Position numbers and translations under genes: made by a program. From positions 101,308-165,307 of the forward strand of contig NZ_JBFOKR010000013.1 in NCBI RefSeq assembly GCF_047246645.1: DNA of 64,000 nt, read 5' to 3'. The notes below the pieces were generated by a model that worked only from the letters and a program-made list of their open reading frames with translations, ran no database searches and was not told where the DNA came from. This stretch comes from Ferdinandcohnia sp047246645. Lineage in GTDB: Bacteria; Bacillota; Bacilli; Bacillales; Bacillaceae_L. Shown one piece after another: positions 26,125-34,725 of the stretch; position 1 is the stretch's first letter; every line of letters starts with the position of its first letter.

Positions 26125-27537
26125 TTATTCGACTCCGAGATTATTACTTGTTAGTGTGAGTTTCACAGTTTGTTTTTGACCATCTCTATATAAAGTTAGT
26201 TCTACTTCATCACCAATTTTAGCCTTAGTATATAAGTACTTTCGTAAGTCAACTGAATTCGTAACCTCAGTATCATTAATTTGTACAATGACGTCTCTCA
26301 TTTTCAAGCCAGCTTTTTCTGCAGAAGAGTTTTGTGCAACACTAGTTACGATAACTCCTCCTTTAACTTCTTCTGGTAAATCACTATAGTACATTCTTGG
26401 AATCTCTTCTAAGCTTGCTAATCCAATACCAATGTATGGACGTTCTACCTTACCAGTTTCAATTAAATTGTTTATGATTGGAACAAGGTCATTACTTGGA
26501 ATCGCGAAGCCTAACCCTTCTACACCACTATTGGTAATCTTTAAGCTGTTAATTCCAATAACTTGTCCTTGTGTATTTAAAAGTGCTCCACCACTATTAC
26601 CAGGATTAATCGCAGCGTCAGTTTGAATAACGTTTAACTCCCATTCACCTGCAGAAGTTGAGACCGAGATGCTGCGCTCAACGGCACTTACTATCCCTGA
26701 TGTAACAGTTCGTGATAAATCGAGGCCCAGTGGATTTCCAATTGCTAGTACCTGGTCCCCTGGTCGAAGCTGTGACGAATCACCAAATGAAAGTACTCCC
26801 TCAACATGGCTTGCATCGATTTCTAACACAGCCAAGTCTGTTAACGGATCTGTTCCGATTAACTTAGCACCTGTTTTTTCACCGTTGTATAATGAAACTT
26901 CAACCTCATTCGCATTCTCAATTACGTGATTGTTTGTTACAACATAGGCTTTGTTTCCATCTTTTTGAAAAATAACACCAGACCCCGTACCGCTCTCAAC
27001 ATTTTGTGAACTACTACGACTGAATGGATTTTGTTGTGCTGTAAGACTGGTAATACCAACAATACCCTTTGAAGCTTGTTCAACCATGTCAGCAATAGAA
27101 GATGTTGAATCCTTTACCTGAGTTGGCTGAATTTGTACAGGCCCCGTTGCTTCGATCACTTCTTCCGATTGCTCCGTTTTATGCTCAGCTGAAAATAAAC
27201 CTTGTAAACCATCAATTTGCGGAGCAACAGCAAGTGTTAATGCAGATCCTAGTACACCTGCCGAAAGCATAGAAAGAAAACTCTTCACCTTTGGATTTGT
27301 TTTCTTCTCCTTTGGTTTAGATGAACGAAACTCTTGTTCTTGGACAATAGCTGGTTGGATTGTTTCAGTAGTCTGAGTCTCAGTTCTTTCAACTTCTAGT
27401 ATTTCTTGCTTTATTTCTTCCGTATTACTTGAATGGATAATCTCCTTATTTTCTTCATCTTCATAAGAATGATCTATGTTGTTAGATTGTTCATTTTCAT
27501 TATTCATCTCATCAAGTCGTTTATCATGAGTGTCCAT
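26125..27537 (-). CDS. HtrA/DegP-type serine protease, membrane-anchored
   Basis: 470 residues from the ATG behind GAGGAGG (MDTHDKRLDEMNN). A long acidic cytoplasmic N terminus is followed by one membrane helix near residue 110, a trypsin-like domain and a C-terminal PDZ domain. The triad is His in VTNNHVIENA, Asp in DPLTDLAVLEI and Ser in NPGNSGGALLN. This is the HtrA/HtrB/YyxA group that degrades or refolds misfolded secreted proteins; which of the three B. subtilis paralogues it equals is unclear. A TTCATATTTTC box in its promoter also occurs before yclI. Confidence 0.9.
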   Translation of the reverse strand: MDTHDKRLDEMNNENEQSNNIDHSYEDEENKEIIHSSNTEEIKQEILEVERTETQTTETIQPAIVQEQEFRSSKPKEKKTNPKVKSFLSMLSAGVLGSALTLAVAPQIDGLQGLFSAEHKTEQSEEVIEATGPVQIQPTQVKDSTSSIADMVEQASKGIVGITSLTAQQNPFSRSSSQNVESGTGSGVIFQKDGNKAYVVTNNHVIENANEVEVSLYNGEKTGAKLIGTDPLTDLAVLEIDASHVEGVLSFGDSSQLRPGDQVLAIGNPLGLDLSRTVTSGIVSAVERSISVSTSAGEWELNVIQTDAAINPGNSGGALLNTQGQVIGINSLKITNSGVEGLGFAIPSNDLVPIINNLIETGKVERPYIGIGLASLEEIPRMYYSDLPEEVKGGVIVTSVAQNSSAEKAGLKMRDVIVQINDTEVTNSVDLRKYLYTKAKIGDEVELTLYRDGQKQTVKLTLTSNNLGVE

Positions 27538-27577
27538 ATGATTTCCTCCTCTTGTCTTCTTGTTATTATCATATCTA

Positions 27578-27599
27578 GAAAATATGAACAAATTATTAA
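27578..27599 (-). promoter_or_regulatory. Tandem 11-bp boxes upstream of the HtrA-type gene
   Basis: On the minus strand TTAATAATTTG and TTCATATTTTC stand directly head to tail, about 40 bases before the start codon. The second is identical to a box before yclI at 32182-32192. Tandem 11-bp spacing is typical of OmpR-family regulators, and the sequence resembles the YclJ motif that I recall as TTCATANTTTG. CssR-type control, known for htr genes in B. subtilis, is the alternative. Confidence 0.5.
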
Positions 27600-27797
27600 C
27601 AAACCTTGAAAAGACTTAGAAAAATAAGTAACAAATCATGTACAATTATGACTATTTTTCTATATACCACTTTTCCATTATTTTCACTCGTTTTTGGTTT
27701 ATTTAAACGTTTAAAATGGGAAGCATTATAAACGGATTATTTATAATTGTTGTTACTATTTCCTTTTTACATTACTGAAGGAGCGACGTACAAAGTT

Positions 27798-28051
27798 TGG
27801 TGATTTTCGCTCCTGTCACTCGCTTTCCGCGGGCGGACCGTGAGCCTCCTCGTCGTTACACTCCTGCGGGGTCTCACTTGACTTGCACAGGATGTGCTGA
27901 CGTCTACGTTCGCCACAGGACGTGGCGGTCGTTAGTAGACGTTCCTTTTAACTTTCCCGCAGGACTTTGATATGCTCCTTTGAATTCTCCCACGCACGAA
28001 GAAAATGCAAAGCATTTTCGAGGAGTCTCGTGCCATGCGCTCCAATCACCA
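27798..28051. repeat. 254-bp Bacillus-type miniature repeat element
   Basis: A GC-rich insertion bounded by inverted TGGTGATT (27798-27805) and AATCACCA (28044-28051). The left part contains GCTTTCCGCGGGCGGACCG and CTCCTGCGGGGTCTCACTTG-type sequence, which is dispersed in many Bacillaceae genomes. The middle holds nested hairpins such as GCACAGGATGTGC and GCCACAGGACGTGGC. It has no credible coding frame. It fills most of the 640-bp gap between the peptidase and htr genes. Confidence 0.75.
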
Positions 28052-28114
28052 TTTTTAAATACTTATTCAACTTCATATTTCTTTACAGCTAACAAGCAAC
28101 ATAGTTTACGATAG

Positions 28115-28141
28115 CAAAAAAAGAGCCATACTAAATGGCCC
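28115..28141 (-). terminator. Intrinsic terminator of the M3-like peptidase gene
   Basis: Minus-strand stem GGGCCAT/ATGGCTC with one G-T pair, followed by seven T. Confidence 0.7.
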
Positions 28142-28174
28142 CCACATTTTCTTACTGTATAAAATTGTATATAA

Positions 28175-29728
28175 CTATATTGTTCTTTCTCCAGTCGCCA
28201 AGTAATGACCGTAATATGAAAAAGTAAATGGTTCGTTGCAAATTTGTTCTACCTTTTCATCCCACGAATACATTTCTCCTGGCTCCATAAACTTCTGTTT
28301 AATAATTGAAAATGCTTCGTTTTCTTCATACATGCCATCAATATCTAACGTATGAAGAAGCATGTCACGAATACCATCTGCATAGATGTAATCCTGTACA
28401 TAAATCGGATGTGAAATAAACAACAGCTCTGTTGCTGGATGGTACCCAATATCTTCTCCTCCAAAAACGAACTGATATAAATCATCTGCTACCTTTTTAT
28501 AATCACAGTTTGGATTTTTATAAAGTGCTTCTTCAACTAAGCTGTAATAATAATAAAGTCTCATTAGAACCAATTCAAACAATTGCTGTGAACCAACGAT
28601 CTCATTTATTTCTTCGTCGGATAAGTTCCAGAAATCCTTTAACCACTTCTCTTGACTAGAGATAGTTGCCATCACTTCAGCCATTGCTTCGTGGGCGATA
28701 ATGCTTTTAAATTCATCAAATTCGAAGTTTTGTTTAGAAGCTAAAGCATTAAAGAGCGCATGCCCAAATTCATGGAAAGCCGTAAAATATACAGTGTTTC
28801 CAGTACGTTCGTTAATTACAACACGGATATCATCTGGAGAAATAGCCATACAAGCTCCTCCAAATGGTAATTTTGCCACTTTCACATCGATTGGTAATGA
28901 CTTGTAATCAAGTCCAAATTTCTTTGTTACACATGATAAAGCTTCTATTATTTTTGTTGAGGTAAACAGCTCCTGATTGATATTACTAAAATTGCTTCCG
29001 GCAAATAGCCAATCAGAGCTGTAAATCTCTTCCCACCCGAAGCGTTCTTTAATCCGATTCTCCCATAATTGCCACGTTTCCTCAGTGTCTAGCAGAATTT
29101 TATTACACTCATTTTTATAACTTTCAAAGTTAATCCCTCTTGATTCACAAGCAAATGCATGATAATCTCTGTAGCCAAATTCTTGTGCTACTTCATTTCT
29201 TGCGAGAATTAAATCCCGAAATGACTCGGATACTTCCACCCCATATTCAGCTACCGCTTGGTGGAGATTTCTTCTGAGATTCTTGTCTGGTAATTCCATT
29301 CGGCTAGAGTTAATCGTTGCAACCGTAAAGGATTGACCCTCTACATTAAATTCCCTCTGCATCAAGGTCGATTGAAGATTGTTTCTTACTTTTACTATTC
29401 TCGGGTCTGAATCTATTATCGTTGCTTCAATTTCGTGGACCATAAGATGTAATCTTTTTCTCCAAACAGAATCCGTTATTTCAAATTCCCACTTCTTCAA
29501 AGTTTGCAAAAGTTTTGGATTTGACAGTGTTGCATGAACTTCTGCCTCAAGGTTTCCGTATTCCTCGGACTGCTCATTATTCACATAAAGGTTATAGGTT
29601 AATTCCTTTGATTTCTGCAATACCTGTTCTAGTTTTCTAATTTCATCCTCATAAGCAGCTTTCCACTTACTTTCATCTATTTCTTCCGCCAAGCGATTTA
29701 TATTGATTAACTCTTTTACCTCTGTCAT
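28175..29728 (-). CDS. M3-like zinc metallopeptidase
   Basis: 517 residues, no signal peptide, probably cytoplasmic. The gluzincin zinc site HEFGH lies in TAFHEFGHALFNAL around residue 319, and the third ligand glutamate is in AHEAMAEVMAT 25 residues later. The long helical N-terminal part and the C-terminal HPIYVQDYIYAD region fit the M3/M2 oligopeptidase fold. The natural peptide substrates are unknown. It stands alone, with a strong promoter carrying two identical-type operators, so it is tightly regulated. Confidence 0.8.
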   Translation of the reverse strand: MTEVKELININRLAEEIDESKWKAAYEDEIRKLEQVLQKSKELTYNLYVNNEQSEEYGNLEAEVHATLSNPKLLQTLKKWEFEITDSVWRKRLHLMVHEIEATIIDSDPRIVKVRNNLQSTLMQREFNVEGQSFTVATINSSRMELPDKNLRRNLHQAVAEYGVEVSESFRDLILARNEVAQEFGYRDYHAFACESRGINFESYKNECNKILLDTEETWQLWENRIKERFGWEEIYSSDWLFAGSNFSNINQELFTSTKIIEALSCVTKKFGLDYKSLPIDVKVAKLPFGGACMAISPDDIRVVINERTGNTVYFTAFHEFGHALFNALASKQNFEFDEFKSIIAHEAMAEVMATISSQEKWLKDFWNLSDEEINEIVGSQQLFELVLMRLYYYYSLVEEALYKNPNCDYKKVADDLYQFVFGGEDIGYHPATELLFISHPIYVQDYIYADGIRDMLLHTLDIDGMYEENEAFSIIKQKFMEPGEMYSWDEKVEQICNEPFTFSYYGHYLATGERTI

Positions 29729-29750
29729 TATAATCTCCTCCTTTTGTTAT

Positions 29751-29795
29751 CGACACCTTTGTCGTTATTATAAACGACATTTATGTCGGTATCAA
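29751..29795 (-). promoter_or_regulatory. Sigma-A promoter with two CGACA-N4-TGTCG operators
   Basis: TTGATA (29790-29795) and TATAAT (29767-29772) are 17 bases apart on the minus strand. One 14-bp palindrome (CGACATAAATGTCG, 29775-29788) fills the spacer, and a second (CGACAAAGGTGTCG, 29751-29764) covers the start of transcription. Their centres are 24 bp apart. This is a textbook repressor layout. I do not recognise the regulator that binds this palindrome. Confidence 0.75.
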
Positions 29796-29845
29796 TATAA
29801 AAAAAGAAAAAAATTACATTTTATACATATACAGCCTTGGCTTTT

Positions 29846-29882
29846 ATAAAAAAAGCCCACTATCCTAAAATGATAGTAGACT
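29846..29882 (-). terminator. Intrinsic terminator of the yclJK-type operon
   Basis: Stem AGTCTACTATC/GATAGTGGGCT with G-T pairs and a seven-base loop, followed by a T-run on the minus strand, just after the kinase stop. Confidence 0.75.
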
Positions 29883-29887
29883 CCCAT

Positions 29888-31291
29888 TTATTCCGTTGGA
29901 AAACGTATTTCAAATTTTGTTCCTTTGTCTTTTTCGCTTGTGACTTCAATTGTTCCATTATGCAGTTGAACGAGTTGCTTCACAATTGATAATCCTAAAC
30001 CAAATTGTCCAAATGGTGTTCCAGTTCGTGAGACATCTGCCTTATAAAAACGGTGCCAGATTTTTTCGATTTCGGCAGGTTCAATTCCCATACCCGTGTC
30101 TTCGATTTCAATTATCGTTTCTTTATAGCCTGCTTTCCCCCTAATCCAAATCGTTCCTTCCTGGGTAAATTGAATGCTGTTCTTCGTTATGTTAATTAAA
30201 ATTTGAATTAGACGGTCATAGTCTGCGTTAATCATTAAGTTTTCAGGCACCTCAATTACAATCTGGTCGTTCTTTTCTTCAGCCTGGGGTTCCAGTTGGT
30301 CTTTAATAATTTCAAGTACTTCTATTAATTGGATATTTTCCTTTTGAAGTGTTACTTGGTTTGAGCGGATTTTTTCATAATCCAGATTTTCGTTAACGAG
30401 ACGTATCAACCGTTTTGTTTCCTGACTAACTAATTGGATTCCCCGTTCTTTTTCTTCCTCTGGGATTAAGTCATTTTTTAAGCCTTCAATCACTCCAGAT
30501 ATTGTCGTCAGGGGTGTTCTCATTTCATGAGATACATCAGCCATAAACTTTCTTCTTCGGCTTTCAAGACTTTCAATTTCCTCCATTGAATAATTGAGCC
30601 TTTTAACCATCTGATTAAAATCACTTGAAAGCTCTCCGATTTCATCAAAACTTGACGTAGGCAAATCAACAGAGTAATCTCCCGCGGATACCATTGAAGT
30701 TGCTTCTCGCAGCCGTTTAATTCGATGAACATGTATTCTTGATAAAATCCAACTCATTAAGAGAGAAACACCTAAGGTGAATAACATTGTATAAAATAAA
30801 TATTTATTAATTTCAGTAATCATTTCTCTTGTACCACTTATCGGTGCTGTTAAAAGCACACCCCCAATAAATCGGCCATCGATCAAATAAGGAACAACAA
30901 CAAAGGTTACTTCTTGTTCAAAGCGTTCCACATCTCGTTTTACGGAAACGATTTCCCCACTACGTACTCGGTCCCATTCTAGCTTTTTAAATTCTACAGT
31001 TGGTACGAATCGACCGACAGGATTTATGCTGATCCCTTTTTCATTAAAAACGGAGAAAAGTATATTTTGCTCACTGAGCACGTTGGAATATTGATTTAGT
31101 AGTGGGTCCAGTCGGCTTGTACGACCTACATCGTCAAGGATGGCCTCCCCATACGATGTTAATTCCTCCACTTTATCTTGATAGACCAGGTTCTCCACAT
31201 AATGAGCAAAAATAAAGTTTAATAGTAAAAAAGCAACAACAATAACACTTATGTGGCTAGTTAATTGTTGATACATATATTTGAATTTCAT
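29888..31291 (-). CDS. yclK: Sensor histidine kinase, YclK-like
   Basis: 467 residues. Two membrane helices (about residues 10-30 and 165-185) flank a 130-residue extracytoplasmic sensor region. HAMP, HisKA (phosphoacceptor His in DVSHEMRTPL) and HATPase domains follow (N box ITKNSIQF, G1 DTGMGI, G2 FGLGLS). It lies 44 bases after its response regulator. The RR closely resembles YclJ, and the divergent ABC transporter matches YclIH, so I call this YclK. In B. subtilis yclJK is induced without oxygen; its signal is unknown. Confidence 0.8.
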   Translation of the reverse strand: MKFKYMYQQLTSHISVIVVAFLLLNFIFAHYVENLVYQDKVEELTSYGEAILDDVGRTSRLDPLLNQYSNVLSEQNILFSVFNEKGISINPVGRFVPTVEFKKLEWDRVRSGEIVSVKRDVERFEQEVTFVVVPYLIDGRFIGGVLLTAPISGTREMITEINKYLFYTMLFTLGVSLLMSWILSRIHVHRIKRLREATSMVSAGDYSVDLPTSSFDEIGELSSDFNQMVKRLNYSMEEIESLESRRRKFMADVSHEMRTPLTTISGVIEGLKNDLIPEEEKERGIQLVSQETKRLIRLVNENLDYEKIRSNQVTLQKENIQLIEVLEIIKDQLEPQAEEKNDQIVIEVPENLMINADYDRLIQILINITKNSIQFTQEGTIWIRGKAGYKETIIEIEDTGMGIEPAEIEKIWHRFYKADVSRTGTPFGQFGLGLSIVKQLVQLHNGTIEVTSEKDKGTKFEIRFPTE

Positions 31292-31335
31292 TTTTCATTT
31301 ACCTTTCGTAATAAGGTTATGACTCTTGCTGCATG

Positions 31336-32040
31336 TCATTTCTCTTCAATTTCGACTGATTCATCAAATTTGTAACCGACACCCCATACTGTATGAAAAA
31401 ATGGTTGCGTAACTGTCCCTAGTTTTTTACGAAGTCGTTTAATATGAACATCAACGGTACGTTCATCTCCATAAAATTGATATCCCCAAACACGTTCTAA
31501 CAATTGTTCTCTTGAAAAGACTTGTTTCGGATGCTGAATAAAATAATACAGCAGGTCAAATTCCTTTGGAGTTAAGTTTGAGATGGGTGTTCCGTTTAGG
31601 AGTACTTCCCTTGTATCTCTGTTTATTTTAAAAAACTGAGTTTGAATCACGTTTTTCTCCACTTCATCTGTTGGTACCGCATTATATCGACGGGTGACCG
31701 CCTTAATTCGTGCCATCAATGCCAACGGGCTGAACGGCTTTGTTACATAATCATCGGCACCCATTTCAAGGCCTAGAACCTGATCAGATTCACTATCCTT
31801 TGCAGTAAGCATAATAATCGGAACCGTACTTTTTTCCTCGCGAATTTTTCTGCAGATCGTTACACCGTCCATACTTGGAAGCATCCAGTCTACAATAAGC
31901 AAGTCCCAATTTTCCGATTTGTAACGGTTATATCCCTGCAAGCCATCGTGTACGAATTCTCCCTGAATTCCTTCCTTAGAGAAAAACATCTCTATCATTG
32001 AACAAACACTTTTATTATCCTCTATAACTAATACCTTCAT
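31336..32040 (-). CDS. yclJ: OmpR-family response regulator, YclJ-like
   Basis: 234 residues from the ATG nine bases after GTAGGAG; an ATG three codons upstream touches that site. The receiver has phospho-acceptor Asp in LIVDWMLPSMDGVTICRKIRE, Thr in IMLTAKDSESDQ and Lys in DYVTKPFSP. The winged-helix effector has LTPKEFDLLYY and YGDERTVDVHIKRLRKKLG. The protein resembles B. subtilis YclJ along its length, as I remember it. It likely binds tandem 11-bp boxes such as those before yclI and htr. Confidence 0.85.
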   Translation of the reverse strand: MKVLVIEDNKSVCSMIEMFFSKEGIQGEFVHDGLQGYNRYKSENWDLLIVDWMLPSMDGVTICRKIREEKSTVPIIMLTAKDSESDQVLGLEMGADDYVTKPFSPLALMARIKAVTRRYNAVPTDEVEKNVIQTQFFKINRDTREVLLNGTPISNLTPKEFDLLYYFIQHPKQVFSREQLLERVWGYQFYGDERTVDVHIKRLRKKLGTVTQPFFHTVWGVGYKFDESVEIEEK

Positions 32041-32170
32041 TTTTAACATCTCCTACTTTAACTTTTACGCCCTAAATAAAACCTCTTTAAACAAAGTTAA
32101 AACGAATTTCAAAAGATATCAACTTTTTTCTAAATTCTTCCCCAATTGTTACAGATTAAGAAATAGATTG

Positions 32171-32192
32171 GTCATAGTTTTTTCATATTTTC
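32171..32192 (+). promoter_or_regulatory. Tandem 11-bp boxes upstream of yclI
   Basis: GTCATAGTTTT and TTCATATTTTC lie head to tail, just upstream of a possible -35 TTGTCA (32203). The arrangement fits an OmpR-type activator bound beside RNA polymerase. The second box is identical to one in the htr promoter. YclJ, encoded divergently next door, is the obvious candidate. Confidence 0.55.
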
Positions 32193-32252
32193 AAAATAAG
32201 CTTGTCACTATCAAGGTGGACATTAATCAATTTAATCAAAGGAGATATCAAA

Positions 32253-33686
32253 ATGAATTTTATAAAACGTGCATTGTTAAGTGTTAGTGCTCGAAAAGGA
32301 AAGAGCCTACTGCAAATTGTTGTATTTTCTGTTATATGTGTTTTGGTTTTATCAGGGCTTTCGATTCAATCAGCAGCTGAAAAGTCTACCATATTAGCAA
32401 GACAACAGCTTGGTGGTCAGGTCACACTGCAGTTTGATATGGAAAAAGCAAGGGAACAACAGGAAGCAAATGGTGAGCGTACTCGATTCCAGGCTACTCC
32501 CATTCCAGTCGAATCTGCAACCGAACTACTTAGCTACTCTGAGGTAAAAGGATATAATTTTTACTCATCGGCAAACGCGTTAGCAAAAGATTTTGATTCT
32601 ATTGAAAGTGATACAACTGAAGAAGCGGCACCAAGCCCAGCACCACCAGGGGGAGAAAGACAGGCTATGTTCGATGCTGATGTTAGTATTCAAGGGGTTA
32701 CATTTACAGATTCGGTAACAGATTTTATGGAAGAAACCTCTACTCTTGTTGAGGGAAGACATTTAACAGAAAAAGATTTAGATACAAACGTTACAGTTAT
32801 TGAGAAGTCGTTAGCTGAAGAAAATGAACTTTCTGTAGGAGATACCATTACTGTCACTTCTACTTCAGATGAAACGCTGTCTCACGAACTTGAAATTGTC
32901 GGTATATATGAAACAACAGCAACAGGGTCAGACCTTGGTATGAATCTTTCATTCATGAATCCATACAACAAACTCTATGTTCCCTATACAGTTGCTACTT
33001 CCTTAAAGGGAACTGATTATACAGAAACTGTTGATATTGCAACTTATTATGTTAATGACCCAGCAAATATCCAAGCTTTCGTTGATGAAGCAACTTCATC
33101 TAGTTCGATAGACTTCGATACTTATAAACTTGATGCAAATGACCAATTATATGAACAAATGGTTGGACCAATTGAAAATGTAGCTTCATTTTCCCAAAAT
33201 GTTGTTTATTTAGTAACAATTGCGGGCGGAGTTATTCTTGGTCTTATTGTCATGATGTCGATAAGAGAACGAAAATATGAAATGGGTGTTCTTCTAGCAA
33301 TTGGTGAAAAACGCTGGAAGCTAGTAGGACAATTTATAGCAGAGATTTTGATTGTGGCAGTACTTGCCCTTGGAATCGCTACTCTTAGTGGGAATGTAGT
33401 AGCAGGACAAATTGGTGACCAGCTGCTGCACCAAGAGCTTGCACAATCTGAGGAAACTGCTGCAAATCCAGCATCATTTGGACGTGGCATGGGAGGGAGA
33501 ATGGGATTCGGTGCAGTTCAAGTCCAGCAGGCAGATCCAATTGATGAGTTAACGGTTGAAGTGACTTCTGAAGACCTGGGCATCCTTGGTTTAATTGGAT
33601 TAGCGATTGCAGTTCTATCAACCTTGCTGCCGTCATTATCTGTATTACGACTTCAACCAAAAGCAATCTTAACAAGACAAGACTAA
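32253..33686 (+). CDS. yclI: ABC transporter permease YclI (FtsX/MacB-like)
   Basis: 477 residues from the ATG behind AAAGGAGATATC. Topology is MacB-like: one N-terminal membrane helix after MNFIKRALLSVSARKGKSL, a large extracytoplasmic domain of about 270 residues, then three helices at the C-terminal end, the last with ATLLPSL-type FtsX residues (STLLPSLSVLRLQPKAILT). The external part contains a Pro-rich APSPAPPGGE stretch and a Gly/Met-rich FGRGMGGRMGFG stretch. It probably exports a peptide or lipid, or transmits force across the membrane. It is followed after 13 bases by its ATPase. Confidence 0.85.
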   Translation: MNFIKRALLSVSARKGKSLLQIVVFSVICVLVLSGLSIQSAAEKSTILARQQLGGQVTLQFDMEKAREQQEANGERTRFQATPIPVESATELLSYSEVKGYNFYSSANALAKDFDSIESDTTEEAAPSPAPPGGERQAMFDADVSIQGVTFTDSVTDFMEETSTLVEGRHLTEKDLDTNVTVIEKSLAEENELSVGDTITVTSTSDETLSHELEIVGIYETTATGSDLGMNLSFMNPYNKLYVPYTVATSLKGTDYTETVDIATYYVNDPANIQAFVDEATSSSSIDFDTYKLDANDQLYEQMVGPIENVASFSQNVVYLVTIAGGVILGLIVMMSIRERKYEMGVLLAIGEKRWKLVGQFIAEILIVAVLALGIATLSGNVVAGQIGDQLLHQELAQSEETAANPASFGRGMGGRMGFGAVQVQQADPIDELTVEVTSEDLGILGLIGLAIAVLSTLLPSLSVLRLQPKAILTRQD

Positions 33687-33699
33687 GGAGGAACCAATC

Positions 33700-34398
33700 A
33701 TGAGTTCATTACTAGAATTTAAGAATGTTAGCTATTGGTATAAACATGAAAATAAACTTCAGAATATCCTAAAAAACGTTTCCGTAGAATTTGAGAAAGG
33801 ACAGTTCTATACAATTGTAGGGCCATCCGGCTCAGGTAAAACAACTTTCCTAGCACTTGCATCAGCCCTTGATTTGCCAAAGGAAGGCAGCGTTTTGTAT
33901 GAAGGAAAAGATATTAAAAAAATCGGCCTTTCAGCGTTCCGCAATAAATACGTTTCAATTGTCTTTCAATCTTACAATCTTTTGCCGTACATGACTGCGT
34001 TACAAAACGTATTAACTGCTATGGAAATTACCGGATCATCTATTAAAAATAAAAAGGAGTTTGCTCTTCAGAAGTTGGCAAAGGTCGGCATCGATGAAAC
34101 TCATGCTCGCCAAAAGGTTCTCACCTTAAGTGGCGGACAGCAACAGCGTGTTTCCATTGCGCGCGCACTCTCTTGTCAGTCAGACTTGATTGTGGCTGAC
34201 GAGCCAACGGGAAACCTTGATGAAGATACCGCAAAGGATATTGTACGCATCCTTAAAGATTTGGCAAATAAAGAGGGAAAATGTGTGATTGTTGTAACAC
34301 ATGATCCTAGTATAGCGGAGATTTCTGATACTACGATTAAATTTTCAAAAGGTCAGATTACAGTAAAAAGCTTGCGTGATAAAGTAGTTTTGGTTTAA
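33700..34398 (+). CDS. yclH: ABC transporter ATPase YclH (MacB/LolD-like)
   Basis: 232 residues. Walker A is GPSGSGKTTFL near residue 43, signature LSGGQQQRVSIARAL, Walker B LIVADEPTGNLD, and H-loop VVTHDP. The subfamily with TGNLDE pairs with FtsX-type permeases, matching yclI immediately upstream. The two-gene operon ends in a strong terminator. Confidence 0.9.
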   Translation: MSSLLEFKNVSYWYKHENKLQNILKNVSVEFEKGQFYTIVGPSGSGKTTFLALASALDLPKEGSVLYEGKDIKKIGLSAFRNKYVSIVFQSYNLLPYMTALQNVLTAMEITGSSIKNKKEFALQKLAKVGIDETHARQKVLTLSGGQQQRVSIARALSCQSDLIVADEPTGNLDEDTAKDIVRILKDLANKEGKCVIVVTHDPSIAEISDTTIKFSKGQITVKSLRDKVVLV

Positions 34399-34403
34399 AC
34401 AGG

Positions 34404-34437
34404 AAACAAGCACCCGGGTGGGTGCTTGTTTTATTTT
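34404..34437 (+). terminator. Intrinsic terminator of yclIH
   Basis: The ten-base stem AACAAGCACC/GGTGCTTGTT is followed by TTATTTT. Confidence 0.85.
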
Positions 34438-34446
34438 AGCATCCAG

Positions 34447-34512
34447 GAAAGCTGCATAAGTGCAACTACTGCTCTGCTGTCGCCTAAAGGCTCGGCAATC
34501 GCCGAGTTTTCT
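34447..34512 (-). repeat. Two-hairpin dispersed repeat, copy A (truncated, minus orientation)
   Basis: Read on the minus strand it starts AGAAAACTCGGCGATTGCC, continues through AGGCGACAGCAGAGC and stops after GCACTTATGCAG. It lacks the second hairpin found in copies at 41446, 49899 and 61666. It lies directly after the yclH terminator. Confidence 0.8.
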
Positions 34513-34525
34513 AATGAAAATTGCT

Positions 34526-34640
34526 AAAAACCGTAAATGTTATTTAAAAATCGTATTTCCTGATTAAAAACCGTAAATCTCAATTAAAAACCGTATTTCC
34601 CAATTAAAAATCGTAAATCAAAAATAAAAACCGTAAATAC
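34526..34640. repeat. Six-copy array with exact 20-bp period
   Basis: The core CCGTA or TCGTA begins at 34531, 34551, 34571, 34591, 34611 and 34631, exactly 20 bp apart. The cores alternate mostly between CGTAAAT and CGTATTT and are preceded by AAAAA. The rest of the gap up to the serine hydrolase gene holds nothing recognisable. The fixed spacing equals about two helical turns, so a protein-binding array is possible. Confidence 0.8.
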
Positions 34641-34725
34641 ATTCTGCAAGACCAACAAAGCCCTTTTCATCCGCAAATCTTCACCAATTTACGTACTAGT
34701 AAACTATAAATCACTCAAAAGCGAC

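Noticed and set aside
34526..34640. CRISPR or tRNA-like array
   Set aside because: The 20-bp period leaves no room for repeats plus spacers, and no RNA fold is evident.
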